Shown: piece by piece, positions 1 through 11,074 of the stretch
Numbering within the stretch: position 1 is the first letter of the stretch
How the letters are laid out: the number at the start of each line of letters is the position of its first letter
Assembly: GCA_916613615.1 (NCBI GenBank)
Contig: OU744736.1
Span: forward strand, 12,101,724 to 12,165,723
Reading direction: 5' to 3'
From: Steromphala cineraria
Lineage: Eukaryota; Mollusca; Gastropoda; Trochida; Trochidae
DNA length: 64,000 nt
Made by a program: the position numbers and the translations under genes
The notes under the pieces: model-generated
Told to the model about the DNA's origin: nothing
What the model saw: the letters and a program-made list of their open reading frames with translations, nothing else
The model's database searches: none

Positions 1-225
1 GTTTTTGTTTACGATATTTTATTCGATGAAAAACCCACAAAACCTGAAAACTCCCGACGACGTTATCAATGTTTAGAGACCGGTTTAGGACTCGCATGAC
101 ATGCATGGAGTTTTGAGAAAATAGTTCGGGTTTTGACCTCATTTGCATTGTTATCAGGGATCTGATAACATGATTACAAGATGGGTTTATTGCACAGATA
201 ACACTGCCCATTATATGATAAAAGA
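1..225 (-). repeat. Interspersed repeat, family X, copy 1 (truncated by window edge)
   Basis: This stretch is the approximate reverse complement of 29262-29490. Shared pieces include ACTCGCATGACATGCATGGA, the GTTATCAATG/CATTGATAAC segment and the CATTATATGAT end. No ORF spans it. The strand is set relative to the other copy, which is called plus. It is probably a non-autonomous transposon fragment whose class I cannot assign. Confidence 0.7.
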
Positions 226-1572
226 AATTACAAACCTGAAAATGACTTAAAGGTGCTTTGACATTAAAGGGGGTCTCCAACTTCAAATTTTCACTTCCAG
301 TGTTTTATGATCGAGGCCCCGAGAGGGTCGTAAATCTCGATCAGCGCGCTGCCTACTCTGCGCTATTTTAACTGCGCAGCAACCTAGTCTAGCATGGTAT
401 GGGGAACCAGCGGTTTCGTAGAGACCGATTTTTTCAGGGAAAAAAGCTTCGTAGAGGTCTTCAAATTTTCATTTAATATTGTGAATATATATTATATACT
501 TTGATGTACTATTTACAAAGTATCTACTCAGTTTATTTATACAAGACATTACATCGATCGTATTAATACATTGGATGTACAATTATTCTCCTTTGAATAT
601 GTATACTATCATTTACAATAATAATTTATTGCTTATATGAACTTATTTCACAATTTGTCACTCTATACGAAACTGTTTTTCATTACGAACATGTAAAAAT
701 CCCATCTACGAACTCGTTTCCTCTACGAATAAACCTACACAAAGGTATGGTTGCTTCTCTTTCATCTTATCATATATTTTTACGAAATATTGAATGAGGG
801 GGGGGGGGGTATTTCCTTAACTCGTATGAACAAGAAAAAACCATACCTGCTAGAAGTATCCATGTATAAGATCCGCTGCATTTGTTAACATCATACATGC
901 TCCATCAAGGTTTAACATATAGTGATGAAGGGGAGTCCTATGAAATAAATTTACATTCTTTTTCTTCTTTTCATTGGTCGGATTATATTCTTCAATATCA
1001 TTGGTTAACATTTTGTCTGCAGAAAGGTGCCAGGACAATTGGCGGTCACTGCCATGTACGAATACGTTAGTCACTAGTCTAGACATTCGGTCTGCAGTAA
1101 GATACCAAGACAGTCGGCGGTCACTGTTATGTACAAATTCGTGGTCACTAGGCCAGACAATCGGTCGCCTATTGTGATGACAAGTTAGTTAGTGCCCGGA
1201 CAGTTATGTCACTGTTTACGTCATACGACTAGACATTTCGCACTTTTATTGCTATAGATACACAACGTATAAAATGACAGGTGTCCGGTCGTCATAAAAG
1301 AAAATTACAGAGATAGTTAAGGTGGTACTAACGAGATGTATATTTTATCAATGTATTGGGTGTGAGTACAGTGATTACAAATATCAGCGATGTATTTTAT
1401 TATCCTCACAATTAAACAAGTAAATAATAATCCTGTTAATTTCACTGCCTGAAATCCGAGGAGACATTACTGTTTATGATACCTGTTAAAGAAAGATGAT
1501 AAATATTTGATCTATTTGAAACATTTAGACAAAGATTAAATCTTAACTAAATTTAACAAAAGCAACGCACAC
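226..1572. other. Non-coding stretch, no gene recognised
   Basis: AT-rich sequence with only short chance ORFs. A G homopolymer of 12 lies at 798-809. Imperfect repeats around 1020-1190 share the phrases GGCGGTCACTG and CCAGACAATCGG, which look like a decayed short tandem repeat of about 60 bp. No gene or RNA signature is visible. Confidence 0.6.
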
Positions 1573-2245
1573 GGTAAAAAAAAGTCCCGGTAAAAAGTCC
1601 TAATTTTGCCTAGGAAAAAAGTCCTATTTGTAAAACCCAAAGATTTTGATTAAAAAGTTTATTAAAATGTACTTTGTATATGATTCAACATACATTTATG
1701 ATATCGTGATATTTGTGACATATCTGAATCACATTAATATTTCAACATAACATCAACAAATTCATCATTTTTTGAACCAATTGATGGTTCGCCAGGCACT
1801 TGGGTGGTGTTCCACCCTTCGCAAACATTGTTAGTTCTCGCATCTCCTAATAGAGTAGCTTTCTTTGATTAACTCAGCTAAACTCACATGACAATGCAGA
1901 ACTGCTTTGATCCAGTCAGCTAAAATCACACATTCAAGTCGTTGAGTTCTTCAATACAATTATAAGCTCTCAATTTTAATCCTTAATTAGTTATCGTAAC
2001 ATCCTTATTGGTTAAATTTAATAATTTAATCCATGTATTTAAAGTCATTATACATAAACACTTCATACTTTCTTTACAATATCAATTGCAAAGATTACTT
2101 TCTCAGTTAAAACAAACATAGTTTATTATTATTAATACTCAAGGATGCATTCTTTACAAAAACTTTGATGTCAAGATCAATGTAATCTGTTTTTACGATA
2201 AAAGGACTTTTTCCTGAGGACTTTTTTTTCTGGTACTTTTTTACC
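1573..2245. mobile_element. MITE-like element with A-rich terminal inverted repeats
   Basis: The left end (GGTAAAAAAAAGTCCCGG, then two AAAAAGTCCT blocks) is mirrored by the right end (AGGACTTTTT blocks, then GGTACTTTTTTACC). This gives imperfect inverted repeats of roughly 55 bp around a ~670-bp body. The interior has no transposase-like ORF, so it is called a non-autonomous DNA transposon. No clear target-site duplication was found. Confidence 0.6.
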
Positions 2246-4490
2246 TATAATCTTATAATCAACCTTTTATTCTCAACGGACATTTTTCATCGACTTGGCA
2301 TGTGATATTGAACTCTAAAAATTTGTCCATTACCTCATGATAAACTCACGAAGATAATTATATGAGTGAATGTTTTAAGTTTTGGTACGTAATAAGTTTG
2401 CAGATGTTGCTGGGTATGCCTATAGTATTGAAGTTTGATTTGACATAAAGATTATTTTATTCGTTCAACTATCTATCTGACTATCTTGGAAAACAGTAAC
2501 ATTTAACTATTACACCAATTTATCAACAAAAGTAATAGACTCTCTTGACTTAACTTTGATTTATTTTTTTATCTGAGGCTGCAGCCAGAATATTAGAACA
2601 TTGCCGTAGGATAATAGCTATTTATTCTGTTATCTTAAAAAACTACACAATTGAACGGGTGCACTCACATGTAAGAAGAGGATTCTGCCAGTTCAAAACA
2701 AGTATATTTTGTTGAAGTTATTCAAGACCGATTATTATTCTAAAATGAGTGATCTCTTTAAAAACTATTTTGCAAATTGTTACCTATGTACGGATTGTGT
2801 TCATCGATATGATGTTATTATCCGCAAATTATCTTGGTTTTCTGAAGGACACGCATTTGAATAAGCCTATTGGTTGTTAGCGTATCCTATTTCATGTATG
2901 ATTAACATTACTTTTTTTCCGATCACCTTACCATGCATATACATCTTTAAACCAACTTATTCAATACTGTACTGGCCGTTTAGCCGGCGCCCAGTCCGTG
3001 TCACGTGACCTCTTTCCTCGGCTATGGCATTACGTAACTGCTGGTCAATTAGGTGTGAAAGCCTCGAAGTACTAGTTCCCCTTTAAGGAATAGCCCCGGT
3101 ACCACGTTGGGTGCAAAATGTAGTAAGAATGAAAATCAAATATTTTCACGTCCAGTGAGATTCGAACCCGGGACCTTTACACATTAATACCTAGTTTTCC
3201 CAGAATAATACAGTATACATTTAAGGTATGTGTTGATTACGAATGTATTGAAATTCACAAATGCTGATGGTTTGATTAGGAAAATAATTGTTGTGTATGA
3301 CCACGATGTTGTACATATATGGTTATTATGGTCACGTCAGAACATTGAGATAATTTGTTTAGATTACTTTCTGTCACGTTTTAATTTCCCGATGTGACTC
3401 TGTGAATTACTAAAACGACATGAATCATATTATCTAAGACGAAACAGACAAAACAGACGAATTACCATCCTCCGACTGAGATTTCAAAGTAAATGCTTTT
3501 GAAAGCGTGACTTCAATTTTCCTATGTATATGTTTGTTAGTCATTTGGTTTAATTTACTGTTAATTAAGTCGATATTCTAAACGTTGGTTCTTTTCATCA
3601 GACAAAGTACACATACTATTACAAGAAGTTAGGAGTTTGAGGCCTCGTTTTATTGAAACTACCAATCTAAGGACTCATACCTAATATATTGAGGTGGTGG
3701 CACTAATGGTATAATGGATTCCCTTCATCCTTAACAAATTCATACTTTAGTAAGTAGAAAATACACTCAAATAGTTATTGATCTTTGCCAAAGAGCGCAC
3801 AGCAAAATACGACCTAGGTTGTAATTAAATCAGATGTGATAAGAGTTATTGATTAAATGTGGCTTTCAGGTATAAAGATATAACAATAAATATGGTTAAA
3901 ATATCGTGAAAAAATATGAAAAAACGTTTCCTTTATCTGATCTAGCGAATTGTTTGAGTCAAAATGATTTGTTTTTAATGATAGTTGTATGTGGTTTAAT
4001 CCTTCCATTGGTGTTTTTAGCACCACTCAAGCTAAAAAAAGCAGTTTATGAAACAAACTTTATGAATAAGGTGACGTTATGATAAACAAAGAATAGGTAA
4101 ACATAACACATGTAAGTACTTGGTAAATAGTCAATAGACTCGTAATTCATTACCGACTTAGTACAAATACTGAGGTGTAGTTCCAAAAGTGTTTAATTGT
4201 AATGTAATATTTTGGAAACAAGTCTTTCCCAGTTGGCACCTTTCTACCTCAAATCAAATTACATTGACCACATGATTGATGATGCAATATACAGTTCTAC
4301 TTGGAACGATAATTGAATAGTCTGAACTTCATGGGTAACTATACTCTGTCAGTTAGTGAGACGGGTTAAAAAAAACTTTTATGCTCTGAGTGGCAGGAAA
4401 ACAAAACTTTCAACAACAAAAGTTATTGTGTGTTCAGGTTCACACATTAGTAATTGACAGTTTTAAAATACTGCCAGCAGTGGGAAAAAA
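2246..4490. other. Non-coding stretch; weak tRNA-like B box
   Basis: No gene is recognised. Around 3155-3185 the minus strand reads GGTCCCGGGTTCGAATCTC, which resembles a Pol III B box or tRNA T arm and may belong to a decayed tRNA-derived SINE. I could not fold a full tRNA there. A box-A-like TGGTATAATGG at about 3706-3716 is on the opposite strand and does not pair with it into a gene. Confidence 0.4.
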
Positions 4491-5185
4491 ATACACAACG
4501 TCTAATAAGATATTAGTTTCATCTAATTAGAAGAAAGTTTCATCTAATTAGAAGAAAGTTTCATCTAATTAGAAGAAAGTTTCATCTAATTAGAAGAAAG
4601 TTTCATCTAATTAGAAGAAAGTTTCATCTAATTAGAAGAAAATTTCATCTAATTAGAAGAAAGTTTCATCTAATTAGAAGAAAGGTTCATCTAATAAGAC
4701 GATAATTTCATCTAATTAGATAATAGTTTCATCTAATTAGATAATAGTTTCAAAGTCTAATTAGATGAAAGTATGATCAAATTAGAGAATAGTTTCGTCT
4801 AATTAGATGATAGTTTCGACTAATTAGATGATAGTTCATCTAATTAGATGATACATTAATATAATAAGGTATTGTTTTATCGTCTAATTAGATGAAAGTA
4901 TGATCTAATTAGATAATAGTTTCGTCTAATTAGATGATTAATAGTTTCGTCTAATTAGATGATAGTTTCGTCTAATGAGATGATAGTTTCGTCTAATGAG
5001 ATGATAGTTTCGTCTAATGAGATGATAGTTTCGTTTAGTTAGATGATACTTATACCTAATTAGATGATAGTTTTAAATAATTAGCTTATAGTATCGTCTA
5101 ATTAGATGATACTTTCGTCTAATTAGATAATAGTTTCGTCTTATTAGATGATACTTTAATCTAATTAGATGATACTTTCAAAGCG
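4491..5185. repeat. 21-bp minisatellite with palindromic TCTAATTAGA core
   Basis: About 30 units of 20-21 bp. The first part (to about 4690) is a homogeneous run of GTTTCATCTAATTAGAAGAA-type units. The second part is more variable and shifts to GTTTCGTCTAATTAGATGAT-type units. Nearly every unit has the self-complementary core TCTAATTAGA, often extended to ATCTAATTAGAT, and so a TAATTA homeodomain-type core. The run ends next to the Tc1-like relic. Confidence 0.9.
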
Positions 5186-5194
5186 AGTGTATGA

Positions 5195-5965
5195 CCCTTG
5201 TGCATTGATGACTTGATTCACCCTCCTCGACATGGCACGTATCAGTTTCTGTTTGACTTATACAGGAATGTGCTGCCATTCCTGATGCAGTGCTGCATCC
5301 AACTCTTCCACAGTTTGAACAGGAAGGTCTTTTCTATATATACGGCTATATACCAAGAATATCCCATAGATGTTCTACCGGGTTCAAGTCGGGACTGTAA
5401 GCAGGCCATGGTAGCATTGTTATGGCTTCCCACTGTAAATTCTGTATTACCACTCTGACTCTGTGAGGTCTAGCATCATTCATGTAAACTGGTCATGTAC
5501 GAAGAGGGTTGTTGTTGTTGTTGTTGTTGTTGAAATATGGAATTAGCACAGGGAGAAGGATCTTATCTCGATATTTCTTAGCATTGAGTTTACCTTGAAC
5601 TGTAACAAGGTCGAGTTAACAACCGTAGGAGACACAACCCTATATCATCACAAAGTCATTACCACACTGATAGGTTGGTTTGACATATTCACATGTTTGA
5701 GGGGTCTACGTGCCCTATTAACCTGCCGCTCGAAGGCGATTCCAAACGGTTGATATGGAAACCCTCCTGTTGGTAATCCAGTTATCCCTCAGTACTGGGA
5801 CACTAATGAAGGCGAGGTGTCTAACGTTCTGAATCAGTGTTCTGTCTTCACGTACAGAGGTAACTGTCGGGCGTCAAGATAACGGTCTTTCATGTCATTG
5901 GTTTGGACATGTTTTTCCCAAACGTGTCATAACACTGTGGTAATACTCTGCAGGACATTCACGCA
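5195..5965 (-). pseudogene. Degenerate Tc1/mariner-family transposase
   Basis: The minus strand read across frames gives recognisable Tc1-like blocks. From about 5880 down comes a helix-turn-helix part (VSTVWNRLRAAGLIGH). At about 5560-5650 are CVSYG and VQGKLNAKKYRDKILLPVL. At about 5390-5480 lies the catalytic-domain hallmark NDARPHRVRV, later WPAYSPDLNPVEHLWDIL. Frameshifts and stops break it, for example a stop just before CVSYG, and an (AAC)n microsatellite at about 5508-5532 sits between the YRDKILLPVL and NDARPH blocks. It is dead as a coding unit. Flanking inverted repeats were not identified. Confidence 0.88.
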
Positions 5966-6018
5966 TACCAATTATTCGTCATCTTACCACTATTGATAAT
6001 CTACGCTTTGCGATAACT

Positions 6019-6260
6019 CAGTCTAAGTAAACCTAGCCTCAATATTATCCGTTTCACTCCTATATACTGAGTCTTAAAAGGCTTATCGAATTGACTAATC
6101 AGAACTCATCTTACCAAGCCGCAATAGTCTGCCTTCGCACGTATAACGTTGGAGGGTCATAGGTCGCAGAAAGGTCAGCTGACGCAACCCTCTACTAGGC
6201 CTTTCTAGACTCAGTATAGGAGTGAAACGGATTATATTGAGGCTACATTTACGATAACTG
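6019..6260 (+). mobile_element. MITE, CAGTCTA family, copy 1
   Basis: A ~240-bp element with imperfect terminal inverted repeats of about 45 bp. The left end runs CAGTCTAAGTAAACCTAGCC, and the TTTCACTCCTATA...CTGAGTCT part is mirrored at 6207-6248. The interior, including CAGACTATTGTGGCTTGGTA read on the minus strand, matches the second copy at 27257-27520 but lies in the opposite orientation relative to the window. There is no coding capacity and no clear target duplication at this copy. Confidence 0.8.
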
Positions 6261-7353
6261 AATCTCAAACTCATTACCGGTCATTTGTTCGAGATAACAG
6301 CCATACAAAATCTTCCATATCATTTTCATCAATTTGTTGAAAAGCTATACCCGATTGAAATAAGTGACGCTTAACTTATTGTTCTGAGTATATATAAACC
6401 AAAGAAAACATCAGAGTGGATGTTGCCTTAAGTTATGGAGCAAATGGGTTCATCAAACCGACTACTAAGATACAAAATGATACAATTAAAATGTGTACAA
6501 ATGGTTTGTTATTTGATACATAATATTCCTCCACATGTCACAATGGCATTACCACCATTGCTGTTAAACTCATGGGCCAAAGAAACGCTGGGTATTTTCA
6601 AACGAAGGATAAACAAATTATGTATGCCATGTAAATTCGATTTCGGTTGTGTTTGATAAAAAAAGTATTTGGAGAAGTTATTGTTCATAATTTTAACCAT
6701 GATGGCATGGAGCGTTTTGTACTGTGGTTGTCTAAACACTGTTGGGGTGCTAACATTGCTGTTTTCAGGTACTTTTTTGGTAATAATTATTTTGAAATTA
6801 AGTTTGAATTTCGGAAATGTATATCAAAAGTTTATTTGAGATACTGTTAATGAAAAACATCCACTTTGACTTTTCTGCATTGATATGTCTTCGCGAGATA
6901 ACGTCTATAAATATGCAAAAAATGACCAATTTGGCTCTCCAATCTCACTTATTTAAGGAGATAGCAAATTGATGATTTTTTGACACGCGTTTTCTAAGGC
7001 GCCATGCAAAAACATCAACACAAAATGATTCAAACAAGGCAAACATAGTTGAGTTGACTTCTAAGGAAACGTTGCCACTCTGCTTCATTCACATTTATCT
7101 TACGTGGAATAAAATATCCTGACATTTATGTTACCAGCGTTTCTTTTGCCCGTGAGTTTAGTTGTAATACTGTATATGAACAGTGTATGCCACTTATTGA
7201 GGAAGGAGGTCGACAACTACCTGATTATCTTGATGTAGGAGATCTCTTATATCAGTATTTATGCGGAGAAATTCTTTGAGACCTATACGACAACTGAATT
7301 GTACTGGTGCAATCAACAATTTAAATATGCAATATTTACATACGTTTATGATA
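6261..7353. other. Non-coding stretch, nothing recognised
   Basis: AT-rich sequence with scattered short ORFs that show no family resemblance and no splice-consistent structure. No repeat partner elsewhere in the window was noticed. Confidence 0.5.
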
Positions 7354-10126
7354 TGGCGTATGATTTCTGTATCTAGAGGTTATAACATGTCAATTTTCAC
7401 ATCATACCCCATATCAGCCTGAGACCCCCATATACGCCTGAGGGTCGCAGGGCAGAGTTATGGGGTATGATATGAAAAGGGACATTTTGTAAACTTTTTA
7501 ACATAATTATATCATAGTTTTTTTCTAAAGCAAATCCATTATTTTAAGCAAAATTACTGATTATTCGTTTTAAAAGGGAGTGCATAATTATAACGAAACG
7601 ATTATACTTTTGAGAAAGATTATGTGAGGAGCTCCAATTATTCAAATATATATCAAAGCTCTAGATTACACGCCGCTCTTGTCATAGTGACGTCAAGAAC
7701 ATTTGTTTAATAATGCAAGGGACACAAAATCATCAGGATCCAGACTACAACATTTGTTGGTATGTAATATGTGATATGTACAGATGTTCAAAAATAAAAA
7801 TATATGTCACTTATTATATTTTAGCCTTTTGGTAGGGAGAGAGAGAGGTTTATTTCAGTAAAGGGGCCACAGACCCATTATACAAAGTATACAATTTGTG
7901 CACATTATCGATATTGGTGATGGATATAGATTATCAACCAAGTAACTGTGTCACACGTTTTTACGAAACAAGTGCAAAATTGTGTCCAAACCAAGCAATG
8001 CACATTTAACAGACACATGGTAAGAGTTCCGTTAATAATTGCAAGAAACATTTCGTTTAAAATAGTTTATTTTATACAAAATTTGTGCATTTTAAATCGC
8101 ATATGGATATCCCGGAAACGGCCTGCTTCATTTGTGACTGTCAGGGGTCACGAACAGTTAATTTATGACGTCACAGAGGACGAATACAGGAAATCGTGCA
8201 CATGTGCACATATCATTTAGCTTTTTCAGTCCTCGACCTTTTTTGAATAAGAGATTGAACATAATGTGATTGGCCTGGGTGACATAATACATGTCTTTTA
8301 GAGACATTGATTTATTTGAACAGAGACATAACAAAACTGACGTACCAGAACAATTTATTCTAAGCTAAAATCAGCATTTTCACAAAATAAAACACCGAGC
8401 AACATTCTCCTTTTCAGTCAAATGCGGGTTTTAAAAACATTTCGAGCACTTATGCTTCATGGGAATGCCTCCTTCCTATCTTAGAAATACACAAATCAAG
8501 AAAAAAATAACTTCATATCTCCAACTCCAAACACATTTATTTAGTCATGACAGGTTACCATGCCAAGTGCAAATGTTTAATTTTACTCATGTTTCTTGTG
8601 AAACAATATTGTTTCAATAGACAAAACCGAGCAATCAAGTCATAAGAGCATTTAATAACAATATTGCTATATATTGTTGTAACAGCGCATGTCTTCAAAC
8701 CTAAAACAAACCATGACACAGTATTTGCATTGTACAATATTATCCCAAATCAATAAATTATGTTACAATGGTTTTCAGTTATCGCTTCCAATAGAATATT
8801 ATAGGCATTTAAAAGAAAAAAGAAAATATCTATTCTTGTTCAATATCAAGACGTATTATTGGACTTAGAACTCAACATTAAAACATTTTTGGAAAATAAC
8901 TGCGAACTTTATATAATAAAAAGAAAAATCAATTCCATGTTTACATTCATACTGGATATTATGTGTCAATTCAAAGCGCAGCTAACAAAGCTATGACAAA
9001 GAAAAGATGTACACATAAAGCATAAAGGCATTAATATTCTTCATGCATTATCTAAAACTCAAACTACATTATGATAGAAACTGTGTTTATGGTGCACTGT
9101 GTTCCAAAAGAAACCACTGTATTTGATAAAGAGGATGATATCAATCCAACATAAATAATATTCAGAAACCATAATTCCCATTACGATGTAGTGTCTTAAC
9201 AATATTCAAACTAGTACAGATATAACATATAAACGAAATTGTCTGATAATTTTTCACATTTCACTGTCTCGAAAATCAATCTGTTTTACTACAGCTACAA
9301 AATATCGTTGATTTGGAAATATTGACCTTGGGATTCTTCCCGGTCCTTTTTCAAGGCAAGTGGTACAACACGTTGCGTCACTTTACTAGCCTCGATTCAT
9401 TGCAATTTGTGATGGATGATACTTTCTTGGAAAGGCATGACCATATGGTTCATGATGATACTTTCGATGACAAAAAGTTTAATTTTATGCCTTGTCTCAA
9501 TGAATAGTCATATCGGTCATAACGACGCTGTCAACTCAATGGGACGCCATATATAGTTAATTATATAGGTAGGTAGATGACACACTTTTCTCAGGGTATT
9601 GCAAAATAGTTCATTTGAACATGTATATGTAGTTCAAGACGGCACTCTTTTCTCAGGATATAGCAAAATAGTTCAACAGTTCAAATCAGTTCAGACACTA
9701 AATTTCAAAGTGATATGTCTAAAGTTGAAATTGTAGATCAAAGTATAGCCACTTTCGCCTAAATATATGACAATAAAGTTTAAGACGACGCTGTCTTCTC
9801 AATGATGACGCAGTGTCTCGATGTTTAAAAAAGCCATAAAGTCCAAGATGGCCATCGATATACTCACATTATTCAGTAAGTTTTTCCTTTTTTGGCCCAT
9901 TTACAGATCCCTGGTCTGCCCTTTTGGCCCAAGGCAATGGGACAACAACCTATAACTTGGCTAATACAGTAACAAAACTTGTAAAATAATACCGAATGAT
10001 TTTTAAAAAAAATATTCATAGAATTCATGAAGGGATTGGGCAACAAGCTCAGAAAGGCTCATCAAAGGCCGCTCCAATACATTTACATGTGTTAATATAA
10101 AGAATATTATATAAGTGTCCATGACA

Positions 10127-10222
10127 TACTATGTTTACGACACGAGTGGCTTAATATTAGTATTTCCCGAGCGAGAGCGAGGGATATACTGATATTTAGG
10201 CACGAGTGTTGTAAACATAGTA
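10127..10222. repeat. Foldback hairpin with CCCGAGCGAGAGCGAGGG loop
   Basis: The arms TACTATGTTTACGACACGAG and CACGAGTGTTGTAAACATAG are near complements. They enclose TTAATATTAGTATTTCCCGA...GGGATATACTGATATTTA and a GCGAGAGCGAG centre. The same structure recurs at 14465-14560 in the duplicated unit. A related motif (CCCGAGCGAGAGCAAGGG) appears at about 18498 and a further hairpin with CGAGCGAG at 18757-18870. I read these as one hairpin-type transposable family. Confidence 0.75.
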
Positions 10223-10942
10223 ATTCATGGGCACGAATATGATATTTTGTTTATTACCGTAGTCCCAAAATTTAAGGAAACACTCAAAACCTACTTCTTA
10301 GCTCAGGCGGACAAGCCGCCGTCAGCCTGTATACATTGTGTCGTCATAGGTGAACCGTGACATCAAAGCATTGTTTTATAGCGTGATGTCACAATGAAAA
10401 AGTGATATTTTGCCCTAGGGCAACATGTGAAAAATATGAACCTTTATATATGACTGCCCTCGTAGGTAATACATACTAACAAATTAAAGTAAGTGACGTT
10501 TGACAAATCATAGCACATTTTCGAAGACATACAAGGTGCATTTATACAATATTATTTATTTGTCAGTCATAACATATTAATGTGCTTATGCTAGCCTACA
10601 AGTTTGATTGCTTTAAATAAATTTGCGCACTTTTAGACATCTGTCATTATAAAATCCCCCAAAAAAATGTTTGTAGACCTTTCCTTGTGATTCAGATTTT
10701 CCAAATGTAAAGGTTGTATTATTCTTCTACGTCAAGCTATGGTTGAAAAATATGTTTTTTTAAAACATCATTTTTCTAAATGCGTTGTAAATTTAGCTTG
10801 AATGTTAGCAAGTATGATAGTAACCATGTCCATATCGTTTAAATATTCTTCCCACAATTTTGTTAGTTCAGCTGTTTACTGTTGACAAAGTAACCATATT
10901 TTGTTACATATGCTACACATTATTTTTTATTACTATAATGTT

Positions 10943-11074
10943 ATTAATCAGGTTTTTCCGTATTGGTCCAGTTACAGGTCCAAGGTCTGCTGTATTGGCC
11001 CGAGGCGAAGCCAAAGGCCAACACAGAAGACCGAGGACCTGTAACTGGACCAATACGAAAAACTTGATTAATGA
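10943..11074. repeat. Long palindrome with GTATTGGTCCAGTTACAGGTCC arms
   Basis: The ~38-bp arms pair ATTAATCAGGTTTTTCCGTA and its continuation to 10981 with the mirrored stretch 11035-11074 that ends AAAAACTTGATTAAT. The centre carries CTGTATTGGCCCGAGGCGAAG. A cruder relative (TTTTGGCCCATTTACAGATC ... TTTTGGCCCAAGG) lies at about 9890-9975, and three further CGTATTGGCCC words lie at about 11241-11295. The second copy is at 15281-15412. Confidence 0.8.

Noticed and set aside
798..809. G12 tract as a regulatory element
   Set aside because: A single homopolymer with no surrounding motif; probably slippage or sequencing error prone.
4491..5185. Possible CRISPR array
   Set aside because: The repeats are contiguous 21-bp units without unique spacers, and the context is eukaryotic.
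7948..8220. 90-codon plus-strand ORF, repeated at 12286-12558
   Set aside because: Exact recurrence comes from the 4,338-bp duplication, so it is not evidence of conservation. The peptide shows no domain and the locus contains repeat-like TGACGTCA sequence.
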